A stretch of DNA of 64,000 nucleotides, from assembly GCA_965203565.1 (NCBI GenBank), contig OZ241896.1, forward strand, positions 186,001 through 250,000, in the 5' to 3' direction. The position numbers and the translations under genes were made by a program. Under the pieces are notes generated by a model. The model searched no databases. It worked only from the letters and a program-made list of their open reading frames with translations, and was not told the origin of the DNA. Below are positions 8,118-16,273 of the stretch, one piece after another (the stretch's first letter is position 1; each line of letters starts with the position of its first letter). Origin of the DNA: JAAXGX01 sp965203565 (lineage in GTDB: Bacteria > Acidobacteriota > Vicinamibacteria > Vicinamibacterales > UBA8438).

Positions 8118-10186
8118 GCACGGCGCGCATCCGGTTCTCGGCCGACATCCTGCGCCGCCTGGGCGAGGAACTGAATCCGCACCCGGACAAGGGCATCGTC
8201 GAACTGGCCAAGAACGCCTACGATGCGGACGCGACCAGATGCCGCATCGAGCTGCTCGGAACCGACCGGGCCGGGGGCGTCATCGTCGTCACCGACGACG
8301 GCGACGGCATGACGCCGGCCGAGATCGAACGAGGATGGCTGGTGCTCGGCAGCTCTTCCAAGGACGCGGCGCGGCGCACGCGTCTGGGGCGCATCCCGGC
8401 CGGCAGCAAGGGACTGGGGCGGCTGGCGGCCCTGCGCATGGGGTCGAGCGCACTCCTGACCACCGGGCCCCGGACCCAGCCAGGGGACGAGTACCGGCTG
8501 CTGATCGACTGGAGCGCGTTCGACGCCACCGATCTGGTCGATGACGTAAATCTGAACATCGACCATGCGGTGAGACCGCCGGACGCCGGCTCGGGTACGG
8601 AGATCCGGATCCAGGGCTTGCGAAAGGGCATTCAGCGCATGGAAGTCAAGCGCCTCGCCCGCGAGCTCATCCTGCTGGCCGACCCGTTCGGCGACGATCC
8701 TTCCGGGTTCGCCCCCACGCTCGTGGCTCCCGACTTCGACGACCTCGCCGCGCTGGTGCGGAATCGATACTTCGATGACGCCGAATACCATCTGTCCGCC
8801 CGCGTCGAAGAAACCGGCCGAGCGGCGGCCGTCGTCGTCGACTGGAAGGGCGAGCAGCTCTTCAGCGCGGAGCATGACGCCCTTGCGGCGTCCGGGAAAG
8901 GCAAGGGTTACGACTGTCCGGCCGCGCGCTTCGATCTGTGGGTATTCATCCTGGATCGTGACACCTTTTCGACGCAAACCGCCACCGTGCAGGAAGTACG
9001 CGAGTGGCTGGGCGAGTTCGGCGGCGTGCACGTCTACCACAACGGGCTGCGCGTCATGCCGTACGGCAACCCCGGCAACGACTGGCTGGAGATGAACCTG
9101 CGGCGCGTGCGCAGCCCGGAGGAGCGCCCGGGAACCAATACTTCCATCGGCCGCATCGACGTGACCGACACCAGTTCCCGGCTGGCGCAAAAGACCGACC
9201 GCTCCGGGTACGTCGAGGACGAAGCGTTCCGCGAGCTGGTCCGATTCGCACAAGGCGCCATGGACTGGATGGCCAACCGGCGGCTCGAACTGGCCGAGCG
9301 CCGCCGCACGTCCAAGCGCGGCGCCGTTTCGCAGACGTCACACAAGGCTGGAGTGGAGGTCAGAACGGCCATCCGCGACCTTCCGTCGGCGGCGCGCCCA
9401 CCGCTCGACGCCGCGTTCGACCAGTACGAGCGGTCGCGGAATCGGGAGGCGGAGACGTTGCGAAAGGAGGTGCAGCTTTACCGCACGCTGAGCACCGCCG
9501 GCATCACCGCCGCGACCTTCGCCCACGAGTCGAGCGGCAATCCGATCAAGGTGATCAGGCAGTCGGTGGACGCGCTCGAACGCCGCGGCAAGGATATGCC
9601 GGGAGACTGGTACGGAACGCATTTTCGGCGGCCGGTCATGGGCATCCAAAAAGCTGTAAACAGCCTTGCCGTGCTCGGGAACGCCACGTTGCGGCTGCTC
9701 GACCATGGCAAACGGCGGTTGTCGAGAGTCGATCTGCATGACGTCGTACGCGAGGTGATGGACACGTTCCGCCCGTTCCTGGATGGAAGACACGTGACGC
9801 CGGCGGTGCGGCTGTGTCCAGGAACTCCGTACGTGCGCGGCAGCAGGGCGGCGATTGAGTCGATAGTCACCAACATCCTCAACAACAGCCTCACCGCGTT
9901 CGAGAGCGCCGGGACGATGGACCGAAGAATCGAGATCGAAACCACGGTCGAGGATGGCCGGTGGCGGCTGGCGGTGTCCGACAACGGTCCGGGAATCAAC
10001 GACATCAGTACGCGCGACATCTGGCTCCCCGGACGCACCACGCGAAAGAACGGCACCGGACTGGGGCTCACGATCGTGCGGGATGCGGTGGCGGATCTGG
10101 GCGGTGCCGGTCGACGCCCGCGAACACGGCGTGCTGGGCGGCGCCGAGATCATCGTAGAGGTACCGATTCTGGGAGTCTGACGTGA
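8114..10186 (+). CDS. Two-GHKL-module ATPase: N-terminal MORC/MutL/Hsp90-like ATPase plus C-terminal histidine-kinase-like domain (C-terminal frameshift)
   Basis: About 690 residues. The N-terminal GHKL ATPase (HATPase_c_3 type) shows ELAKNAYDADA (30-40), DDGDGMT (61-67) and GSKGLGRLAA (97-106), as in MORC/MutL/Hsp90 relatives found in restriction-modification contexts. The middle is unassigned. A helical segment with FAHESSGNP (His about 471) resembles a kinase dimerisation/phosphoacceptor helix. It is followed by a second GHKL domain with NNSLTAFE (about 590), DNGPGI (about 622) and GTGLGLTIV (about 647). As sequenced the last residues are out of frame. Dropping one base near 10101-10112 gives VDAREHGVLGGAEIIVEVP and a stop at 10181, two bases before the next gene. 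Coupled to the methylase by ATGA. Likely a sensor that passes ATP-driven or phosphotransfer signals to the response regulator. Confidence 0.88.
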   Translation: MSTARIRFSADILRRLGEELNPHPDKGIVELAKNAYDADATRCRIELLGTDRAGGVIVVTDDGDGMTPAEIERGWLVLGSSSKDAARRTRLGRIPAGSKGLGRLAALRMGSSALLTTGPRTQPGDEYRLLIDWSAFDATDLVDDVNLNIDHAVRPPDAGSGTEIRIQGLRKGIQRMEVKRLARELILLADPFGDDPSGFAPTLVAPDFDDLAALVRNRYFDDAEYHLSARVEETGRAAAVVVDWKGEQLFSAEHDALAASGKGKGYDCPAARFDLWVFILDRDTFSTQTATVQEVREWLGEFGGVHVYHNGLRVMPYGNPGNDWLEMNLRRVRSPEERPGTNTSIGRIDVTDTSSRLAQKTDRSGYVEDEAFRELVRFAQGAMDWMANRRLELAERRRTSKRGAVSQTSHKAGVEVRTAIRDLPSAARPPLDAAFDQYERSRNREAETLRKEVQLYRTLSTAGITAATFAHESSGNPIKVIRQSVDALERRGKDMPGDWYGTHFRRPVMGIQKAVNSLAVLGNATLRLLDHGKRRLSRVDLHDVVREVMDTFRPFLDGRHVTPAVRLCPGTPYVRGSRAAIESIVTNILNNSLTAFESAGTMDRRIEIETTVEDGRWRLAVSDNGPGINDISTRDIWLPGRTTRKNGTGLGLTIVRDAVADLGGAGRRPRTRRAGRRRDHRRGTDSGSLT

Positions 10187-10830
10187 GCGACAGCAGCCAC
10201 GTGATCGAGCGGATTCTGATCGTCGATGATGATTCCTCGGCCAGAGAAGGATTCGGGTATCCGCTCGAGGAATTGGGGATCACGCCCGTCCCGGAGCCCG
10301 GGCCGATCACGGACCTGCAGCGGTTCGTCGAAGAGGTGCCGGGCCGCGCGCAGGCGGTGCTGTGCGATTATCGACTGAAGACGGACGGGAGATACTCTTC
10401 CGTCAACGGCGACGAGCTGGTCGCCGCGTGCTATCGACGGCGGATTCCAGGGCTGTTGTGCACGCAGTACAGCGACGTTTTCGTCGAAGTGAATCGGCGG
10501 TTCATTCCGGTCCTGCTCACGACGAGTTCGCCAACCCCCGAGGTCATCGACGCCGCCCTCCGGCGCTGCCAGGACGAACTCGCCGGCTCGGTTCATCCGG
10601 CCAGGCGGCCGTGGCGCACCCTGGTCCGGGTGCATGACGCCGAGGAAGCGGACTATTGTCACGTAGTCGTGCCCGTCTGGGATCCCCACAAAAAGATACG
10701 ACTGTATTATCAAGACGTTCCCGAAGAGGTGCGACAGCGCGTGAAGGCGGGAGCGCGGTTGCACGCCAAAGTCAACGTCGGGGCCGACAGCTTCGAAGAA
10801 ATATACTTCGATGAATGGGAGCCGGAATGA
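10183..10830 (+). CDS. Response-regulator-like protein with N-terminal REC domain and unassigned C-terminal domain
   Basis: 215 residues, GTG start at 10183. Residues 1-125 look like a receiver domain: acidic pocket DDD (15-17) in ILIVDDDSSAR and the probable phosphoacceptor Asp62 in AVLCDYRLK. The usual Thr/Ser and Lys positions are harder to place. The C-terminal ~80 residues (WRTLVRVHDAEEADYCHVVV onward) match no DNA-binding output domain I know. The gene starts two bases after the frame-restored stop of the GHKL protein and overlaps the MBL gene by ATGA, so the four genes form one translation-coupled operon. Most likely it receives a signal from the histidine-kinase-like half of its neighbour and controls an effector rather than transcription. 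Confidence 0.85.
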   Translation: MSDSSHVIERILIVDDDSSAREGFGYPLEELGITPVPEPGPITDLQRFVEEVPGRAQAVLCDYRLKTDGRYSSVNGDELVAACYRRRIPGLLCTQYSDVFVEVNRRFIPVLLTTSSPTPEVIDAALRRCQDELAGSVHPARRPWRTLVRVHDAEEADYCHVVVPVWDPHKKIRLYYQDVPEEVRQRVKAGARLHAKVNVGADSFEEIYFDEWEPE

Positions 10831-12137
10831 CGCCGCGCGCGGAGCGGCTGCGGGAGACGTTGGCCGTGCTGGACGTCGGACACGGGAACAGCGCCGTCCT
10901 GTTTTCGGGCGACGACGTGGCGGTGTTCGATGCCGGAACCGGCTCCGGCCTGCTGGAGTTTCTCCGGCAGCAGTGCGTCGATCACGTCAAGACCGTTTTT
11001 CTTTCGCATGCGGATCAGGATCACATCGGCGGCCTGGTTGGCCTGCTGGCCGCGGAAATCGTCACGGTCGAGCGGGTCGTTCTCAATACCGACAGCTCGA
11101 AGGAGTCGGCGACGTGGGATGACCTGCTTTACGAGCTCGATGCGCGGCGCCGCGTGGGCAGGATCGTCTTTGACACCAGCATCACCGCGGGAGACAGCGA
11201 ATCGTTCGGGGCGGTGACCGCGACGGCCGCCGCCCCGAGCCCGTATCTTTCCGCAAAGGGGCCCGGCGGCAGGGACCGATCCGGCAGGAAGATCACCAGC
11301 AATTCGATCAGCGCCGTGATTCGGCTCGCCACCGCCGCCGGTCCCGTCGCGCTGTTGACGGGCGATCTCGACCTGGTCGGTCTGGAGGATCTGAAACGCG
11401 CGGATGGTGACGTGACTGCGCCGATCCTGGTGTTTCCTCATCACGGGGGAGGAACCGGGAGCGCGGACGTTCCTGGATACGTCACCAGGCTGATCGAGCG
11501 CGTGCACCCGCGCGTCGTGGTGTTTTCCATCGGTCGCCGGAGAGAGGGAACGCCCGACCTCGAGATCGTGCGGCATCTTCGGCAGGTCGCGCCGGAGGCC
11601 CGCATCATGTGCACGCAGTTGTCCCGGTTCTGCGCGAAGTCGATTCCGGAGTTCACCGCGACCCATTTGTCGCCGACGTTCGCGCTCGGTCGAAGAGACC
11701 GAGTCTGCTGCGGCGGCGCCATTCTTGTTTCGCTGCATGATGCGACTGAGATTACGCCGGAATCCGACGGTCACTTGGCGTTCATCAGGAACGTAGCTGA
11801 ATCGCCGCTCTGCTTCGGCGTCGAGCCGCCGAGTCGAGATTCGGCACGCCGGCAGGATGGAACGGCCGCCGGCGGCGCAGGGGAGGCTGTGGTGATGGAC
11901 GCCAGCCGCCTGTGTCGGAACCTGCAACAGGAGATGGGCGCCCTGTTCACCTGCTTGGAGCAGGACGGCCGGCAGCGGATCCGCACGCCGTACCTCTATC
12001 CGGACGGCGACTGCATCGATCTCTTCTGCAAGATCGAAGACGGCGTGGTGACGGTGAGCGACCTCGCCGAAACCACGGGTTGGCTTCGCACGCAGACGGC
12101 CGCGCCCGGCCGATCGCCGAAGCATTCCACGCGCTGA
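10827..12137 (+). CDS. ComEC-like metallo-beta-lactamase-fold hydrolase, reading into a DUF1828-like segment
   Basis: The ATG at 10827 overlaps the previous stop (ATGA). The N-terminal ~300 residues are a ComEC/Rec2-type MBL fold: LDVGHGNSAVLFSG, FDAG, the metal motif SHADQDHIGG (60-69, an H-x-D-x-D-H version), LLTGDLDL and PHHGGG. There are no membrane segments, so it is a soluble relative of the ComEC nuclease/phosphohydrolase domain and the best candidate effector of the cassette. The frame continues without a stop into a DUF1828-like region that has its own Shine-Dalgarno and ATG at 11895. The fusion may be secondary. The last ~5 codons are read from the broken mod remnant, so the natural 3' end is lost. 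Confidence 0.85.
   Translation: MTPRAERLRETLAVLDVGHGNSAVLFSGDDVAVFDAGTGSGLLEFLRQQCVDHVKTVFLSHADQDHIGGLVGLLAAEIVTVERVVLNTDSSKESATWDDLLYELDARRRVGRIVFDTSITAGDSESFGAVTATAAAPSPYLSAKGPGGRDRSGRKITSNSISAVIRLATAAGPVALLTGDLDLVGLEDLKRADGDVTAPILVFPHHGGGTGSADVPGYVTRLIERVHPRVVVFSIGRRREGTPDLEIVRHLRQVAPEARIMCTQLSRFCAKSIPEFTATHLSPTFALGRRDRVCCGGAILVSLHDATEITPESDGHLAFIRNVAESPLCFGVEPPSRDSARRQDGTAAGGAGEAVVMDASRLCRNLQQEMGALFTCLEQDGRQRIRTPYLYPDGDCIDLFCKIEDGVVTVSDLAETTGWLRTQTAAPGRSPKHSTR
11895..12137 (+). CDS. DUF1828-like domain, 3' truncated
   Basis: From ATG 11895, with GGGGAGG 8 bp upstream, the sequence reads MDASRLCRNLQQEM, then IRTPYLYPDGDCIDLF, then VTVSDLAETTGWLR. This is the pattern of DUF1828 domains, which usually open a longer protein. 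The domain is cut where the cassette meets the mod remnant at 12124. It lies in the same frame as the MBL gene, so it is either a separate overlapping cistron that lost its tail or a natural fusion. Function unknown. Confidence 0.55.
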   Translation: MDASRLCRNLQQEMGALFTCLEQDGRQRIRTPYLYPDGDCIDLFCKIEDGVVTVSDLAETTGWLRTQTAAPGRSPKHSTR

Positions 12138-12219
12138 CGCCGGTCCGACCGTAGCAGGGTCGATCCGGAAGGCGAGCCTGCGCACAACCGGATCGTCGAG
12201 GGCGACAACCCCGTCGCGC
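12124..12219 (+). pseudogene. Internal 5' fragment of a second type III mod gene (about codons 21-52)
   Basis: TTCCACGCGCTGACGCCGGT at 12124 matches mod at 14704. The match continues with scattered differences through GGAAGGCGAGCCTG and ATCGTCGAGGGCGACAACC. In the mod frame there is a premature TAG after VRP. The piece continues the mod copy begun at 6682-6714; only about nine codons are missing between them. The 5.4-kb cassette therefore sits inside a broken duplicate of mod. Confidence 0.82.
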
Positions 12220-12230
12220 GGAACGCTCGG

Positions 12231-12815
12231 TCAGCAGCCCACCAGCTTTCGCAGGCCGGAAACGAAGACCCGAAAGCTGCGCGACCGATTCTCTTGCCCC
12301 CCGCTCGCGTCCACGGACAGATGCGGGCCGATCGCCCGCGATCCGGAGACCTTCTGGTAGCGATTTCCATCATTGGTTCTGGTCACGCGTTCGAGTTCCT
12401 GCGCGGGGTTGGCGAGACGGTCGGGATCGCGGTACTTCGAGCGCAACTGCCTGTCGGCCAACCCCGGCAGCCCCATTCCCAGTTCTACCGCCTTCAGGTC
12501 GCCCAGATACCAGCTCTCCAGCTCGTGGCAGGCGATGCGGACCAGGGCATTCGGCTTGCCCGCTTTTTGACAGATTTCGACCAGCTCGTTCTTGACACGG
12601 ACGCAATCCGCACGGTCCTTGTCGCGCAGCACCACGAAGCGGGAGTCGGGCGTGCGCCAACCTCGCAGCTTCTTCGGCAATTGTTTTTTCATGTCGCTCT
12701 TGCCTTCGAAGACTACGTATCGCGGGATTGTATCTTCGGACAGAAGCCTGGGAAGCAGGCCCTTCAACATTGCCTGTTCGGAAGGTCCTTCGAGAAAGAA
12801 AACCAGGTTGGTCAT
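12231..12815 (-). CDS. DUF4276/TOPRIM-like protein of an ATPase-nuclease pair
   Basis: 194 residues from ATG 12815, which overlaps the stop of the upstream ATPase gene by ATGA. It starts MTNLVFFLEGPSEQAML, the DUF4276 signature (a TOPRIM-like fold with an early conserved glutamate). It also has VVLRDKDRADC (acidic metal-binding motif) and ACHELESWYLGD, all typical for the family. DUF4276 proteins are usually encoded beside AAA_21-type ATPases and are proposed nuclease effectors. The protein is short and cytosolic. The 3' end reaches to within 15 bp of the convergent mod remnant. Confidence 0.85.
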   Translation of the reverse strand: MTNLVFFLEGPSEQAMLKGLLPRLLSEDTIPRYVVFEGKSDMKKQLPKKLRGWRTPDSRFVVLRDKDRADCVRVKNELVEICQKAGKPNALVRIACHELESWYLGDLKAVELGMGLPGLADRQLRSKYRDPDRLANPAQELERVTRTNDGNRYQKVSGSRAIGPHLSVDASGGQENRSRSFRVFVSGLRKLVGC

Positions 12816-13999
12816 TGCGGATCGGACCCTTCGAAGAAGCCCTGTTTCCACAAGTGCCCCATCTGGTCTCCCTCGGCCATGAAGGAGGAGATCTGTTCGT
12901 CGTCGCGGGCGCGCCGCATTTGCGTAAAACCCCCTCGCTTGAACAGCCAGAAAACTTCGTCGAGCCTGACCGCGTTCAGGAAATCGGGCGAATGGGTGGA
13001 CACGAACACCTGCCCGCCCCGGTTGGCGTAATTCCTGAACTCCTCCGCCAACTCCCACAACAGGGTCGGATAGAGCTGATTCTCCGGCTCCTCCACGCAC
13101 AGCAGCGGATGCGGCTTCGGATCGTGCAGGAGCACGAGATACGCGAACATCTTGATGGTTCCGTCCGAAACGTACCGGTCCACGAACGGGTCCACGAAGG
13201 AGTCGTCGCGAAAACGGAGCAGAAGCCTGCCGTCCTCCGTCAGCACGGGCGTCACGGCGCTGACGCCGGGCACCCGCCGTTTCATGGCTTCGACGATCTT
13301 CCCGAAGACGTCGGGCGCACTCTCGTGAATGTTCCTGGCGACCAACTGGAGGTTGTCGCCCGTGACCGAAAGATGATCGGCGTATCCGGCCGCGTCTTTG
13401 CTGCCGCGCGCCAGATTGATGTGAAAATCGGAGACGTGCCAATTCTCGATCAACCGCCGAAAGGCGCTCGCCGCCCTGAACCGTTCGAACTGCCCGAGAC
13501 CTTTGATGGCGAGCACGTCCCTGCCCACGGACTGCTGCTCGCGCGTCAACTCCTCGTCCGACTTGTCGAACGACTCTTCGTTGGTGATGGCGTAACCGGA
13601 ACCGTCCGTGAAGTCCAGGAAGCGAAACGGAGAGCCGTACCGCCCGCGCTTGTAGCGCAGTATTTCCCGCCGGACGACGGGACGGTTCCTTTCCTGCCCG
13701 ATCCGGAGAAGATACGTGACGAGACGGTTGACGCCCGCGATCTCCATGCGGAACTTGACTTCGATCTCGATCGGGCCGGGAGCTTCTCCCCTGCTGATGA
13801 CCTCCGAGTAGCCGCCTCGCGTCTGCAACGCCTGGCGCACGTTGAACGTCAGGCAATCCTTCAGAAAACCGAAGACGTCGAACAGCGTGCTCTTTCCGGC
13901 GCCGTTTGCGCCCACGACCACGCAGCAGGACGGAATGTCCTGCATCCTGACGTCTCTGAAACTCTTGAAGTTCCTCAGCCTGATCGATTCGATGCGCAT
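12812..13999 (-). CDS. AAA_21/SMC-like ATPase paired with DUF4276 protein
   Basis: 395 residues. It starts MRIESIRLRNFKSF, the standard N terminus of RecF/OLD/SMC-like ATPases. Walker A is GANGAGKST (30-38). The ABC-type signature region and Walker B appear as LLCVEEPENQLYP (about 300), with the H-loop in FVSTHSPDFLNAV. The central part (about 90-250) is helical and variable. First gene of a two-gene minus-strand operon. The pair recalls anti-phage ATPase/TOPRIM systems such as PARIS (AriA/AriB) and AbiL, but the partner family differs, so I do not assign one of those names. It probably senses an invader component and controls the DUF4276 effector. Confidence 0.88.
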   Translation of the reverse strand: MRIESIRLRNFKSFRDVRMQDIPSCCVVVGANGAGKSTLFDVFGFLKDCLTFNVRQALQTRGGYSEVISRGEAPGPIEIEVKFRMEIAGVNRLVTYLLRIGQERNRPVVRREILRYKRGRYGSPFRFLDFTDGSGYAITNEESFDKSDEELTREQQSVGRDVLAIKGLGQFERFRAASAFRRLIENWHVSDFHINLARGSKDAAGYADHLSVTGDNLQLVARNIHESAPDVFGKIVEAMKRRVPGVSAVTPVLTEDGRLLLRFRDDSFVDPFVDRYVSDGTIKMFAYLVLLHDPKPHPLLCVEEPENQLYPTLLWELAEEFRNYANRGGQVFVSTHSPDFLNAVRLDEVFWLFKRGGFTQMRRARDDEQISSFMAEGDQMGHLWKQGFFEGSDPQ

Positions 14000-14384
14000 C
14001 TTCGTCGCCCTGCGCCTTGTCCCGGGAAACCCGTCACACTGCCCCGGTGGGACCGGGTTGCCGGACGCCCTTGAGGTTGAACAGATCGTAGAACGGATGC
14101 CCCACGCCCCGCGGCAGGCCCGCCGCCGCCACCCATGTCGATTGCTGCGACCCGGCGGCGCGCCTCGTGCACATCGCCATGCCCGCCAGTGTAGAACAGA
14201 AGAGCCGTTGCGTCGATTCCCGGGAAGCCCGGCGCGTCGTGCGCGGCCCGCGGCGCCGGCTCACGCCCGCAATGGCCGCCGAACGCACCAACCGGGCCAT
14301 CCGCCTGCGGCTCGCCGCATCCCCGGCGGCGGACAGTTCCAGATAAATCCGGGAAGCGCCATGCGTCCCGCGGCCGCGTCCGTG
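14000..14384. other. Gene-poor spacer between the ATPase pair and the type III system, left part
   Basis: Short frames exist on both strands but none has family-like sequence. A minus-strand stretch GHPFYDLFNLKG near 14070-14100 reads protein-like and may be a relic. The promoter of the minus-strand ATPase gene should lie here, but no clear hexamers were seen. Confidence 0.4.
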
Positions 14385-14549
14385 TTGCGCGACGCGGCAC
14401 GAGGGCGGCCGGCGCCTTCCGAGCGCGGCCCCGGACGCCGATCCGTCCGGCGCCGATCCGCCCGCGGCCGGGCGCGGCGTGAGTTGCGCGACGCGGGATG
14501 AGGGCGGCCGGCTCCTTCCGAGCGCGGCCCCGGACGCCGATCCGCCCGC
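14385..14549 (+). repeat. Imperfect tandem repeat (99-bp period) upstream of mod
   Basis: Two units begin TTGCGCGACGCGG at 14385 and 14484. They share GAGGGCGGCCGGCKCCTTCC, GAGCGCGGCCCCGGACGCCG and following bases. A third copy, split by the IS21 element, lies at 3860-3902 plus 6562 onward. The block runs into the mod 5' leader and includes the conserved TATCCT at about 14571. Confidence 0.75.
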
Positions 14550-14644
14550 CGCCGGCGCGGCGCGAGTGGTATCCTGATCGGCGGCCGGCGGCGGCGGGGT
14601 GTCCGCCGCGCCGCGCCGACACGCGCCGCTGAACGCATCCCGCC

Positions 14645-16273
14645 ATGCCGTCGCTCCAGTTCAAGGGCCGGGTCTTCGTCGAGAACTTCCACCTCGGCGC
14701 GCCGTTCCACGCGCTGACGCCGGTCCGCTCGAAGGGCCTGAGCCGGAAGGCGAGCCTGCACGACAACCTGATCGTCGAGGGCGACAACCTCCTCGCGCTC
14801 AAGGCGCTGCTGCCCACGTACCACGGCAAGGTGAAGTGCGTCACCATCGACCCGCCCTACAACACCGGCAACGAGAGCTGGGCCTACAACGACCGCGTGA
14901 ACTCCCCGATGATGAAGGAGTGGTTCAGCAAGGTCGTGGACCGCGACGACCTGACCCGCCACGACAAGTGGTGCTGCATGATGCTGCCCCGCCTGAAGCT
15001 GCTGCGGGAGCTGCTCCGCGACGACGGCGCGATCTTCGTCTCCATCGACGACAACGAGGTGCACCGGCTGCGCTGCCTGATGGACGAGGTGTTCGGGGAG
15101 GAGAACTTCGTCGCGACCGTGATCTGGCACAAGATGGACAGTCCCAAGAATACGGCTCTTCATTTCAGTGAAGATCACGACTATGTGATGGTGTACGCGC
15201 GCAGCGCGGAAAAATGGAGACCGAACCCTCTGCCGCGGTCGGACGAAATGGTCGCGCGTTACAAGAACCCGGACAACGATTCGCGTGGACCGTGGTTGCT
15301 CAGCGATCTCGCTGCCCGCAATGCCTACGCGCAGGGCCGGTACTCCATCACGACGCCTTCGGGAAAGGTAATCAAGGGACCCCCGGCTGGAAGTTATTGG
15401 AGAATCAGCAAGGAGAAGTTCGAAGAGCTCGACAAGGATGGTCGTATTTGGTGGGGCAAGACGGGGAGTATTCGTCCGGGAATCAAGCGATTTCTTTCGG
15501 AGGTTCGGGAAGGCGTCGTACCGCAGACGTTGTGGCCGTGGAAAGACGCCGGGAGCACCCGAAACGCAAAGCAGGAGTTCAGCTCGGTCATGGGACTCGG
15601 ACCGGCGGAGGACGCATTCGTCACACCGAAGCCGACGAAACTCATCCGTCGCATTCTGCAGATCGCCGCCGACAAGGACTCCATCGTCCTCGACTCCTTC
15701 GCCGGCTCCGGCACCACCGCCCACGCCGTGCTCGCGCTGAACAAGGAGGACGGCGGTGACCGGCGCTTCATCCTGATCGAGTGCGAGGACTACGTCGACT
15801 CGATCACCGCCGAGCGCGTGCGGCGCGTGATCAAGGGCGTGCCGTCGGCGAAGGACGAGTCCCTGAAGGCCGGTCTCGGCGGCGGGTTCAGCTACTTCCG
15901 GCTCGGCGCGCCGCTGCGCCGGGAGTCGCTGCTCGAGCCGGCGAAGCTGCCGAGCTACGAGAAGCTGGCCGCCTACGTCTTCTTCACCGCCACCGGCGAG
16001 GAGTTCGAGCCGGACAAGGTGCGGCGCGACCGCTGGTTCATCGGCCGGAGCCGCGTCCACGACGTCTTCCTCCTCTACACCGACGACGTGGAGGAGCTGA
16101 AGAATCTGGCGCTGACGAGGCGCATCGCCGAGACGCTGCCGCGCGGCGAACGCCCGAAGCTGGTCTTCGCGCCCACGAAGTATCTGGGTCAGGAGATGCT
16201 GCACCGCTACGGCGTCACCTTCCAGCAACTGCCGTTCGAGATCTACGAATCGGTCGAGAAGCTCGAACGATGA
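14645..16273 (+). CDS. Type III restriction-modification system DNA methyltransferase (Mod)
   Basis: 542 residues, beta-class N6-adenine methyltransferase that both modifies and recognises DNA for the Mod/Res complex. Motif IV DPPYNTG (69-75) precedes motif I DSFAGSGTTAHA (about 349), the beta order. The variable target-recognition region lies between, about 175-320. Its lower GC and less biased codons than the flanks are usual for exchanged recognition domains. The C-terminal half continues through FFTATGEEF to IYESVEKLER. The ATG at 14645 is shared with the broken copy at 6682. The stop overlaps the res start by ATGA. Confidence 0.95.
   Translation: MPSLQFKGRVFVENFHLGAPFHALTPVRSKGLSRKASLHDNLIVEGDNLLALKALLPTYHGKVKCVTIDPPYNTGNESWAYNDRVNSPMMKEWFSKVVDRDDLTRHDKWCCMMLPRLKLLRELLRDDGAIFVSIDDNEVHRLRCLMDEVFGEENFVATVIWHKMDSPKNTALHFSEDHDYVMVYARSAEKWRPNPLPRSDEMVARYKNPDNDSRGPWLLSDLAARNAYAQGRYSITTPSGKVIKGPPAGSYWRISKEKFEELDKDGRIWWGKTGSIRPGIKRFLSEVREGVVPQTLWPWKDAGSTRNAKQEFSSVMGLGPAEDAFVTPKPTKLIRRILQIAADKDSIVLDSFAGSGTTAHAVLALNKEDGGDRRFILIECEDYVDSITAERVRRVIKGVPSAKDESLKAGLGGGFSYFRLGAPLRRESLLEPAKLPSYEKLAAYVFFTATGEEFEPDKVRRDRWFIGRSRVHDVFLLYTDDVEELKNLALTRRIAETLPRGERPKLVFAPTKYLGQEMLHRYGVTFQQLPFEIYESVEKLER

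Noticed and set aside
12231..13999. Assigning the ATPase/DUF4276 pair to PARIS or AbiL
   Set aside because: Layout is similar but the effector family (DUF4276) differs from DUF4435 of PARIS and RloB of AbiL; naming it would go beyond what the sequence shows.
14034..14300. Minus-strand open frame in the spacer before mod
   Set aside because: Only a short GHPFYDLFNLKG stretch looks protein-like; no start, leader or family match.
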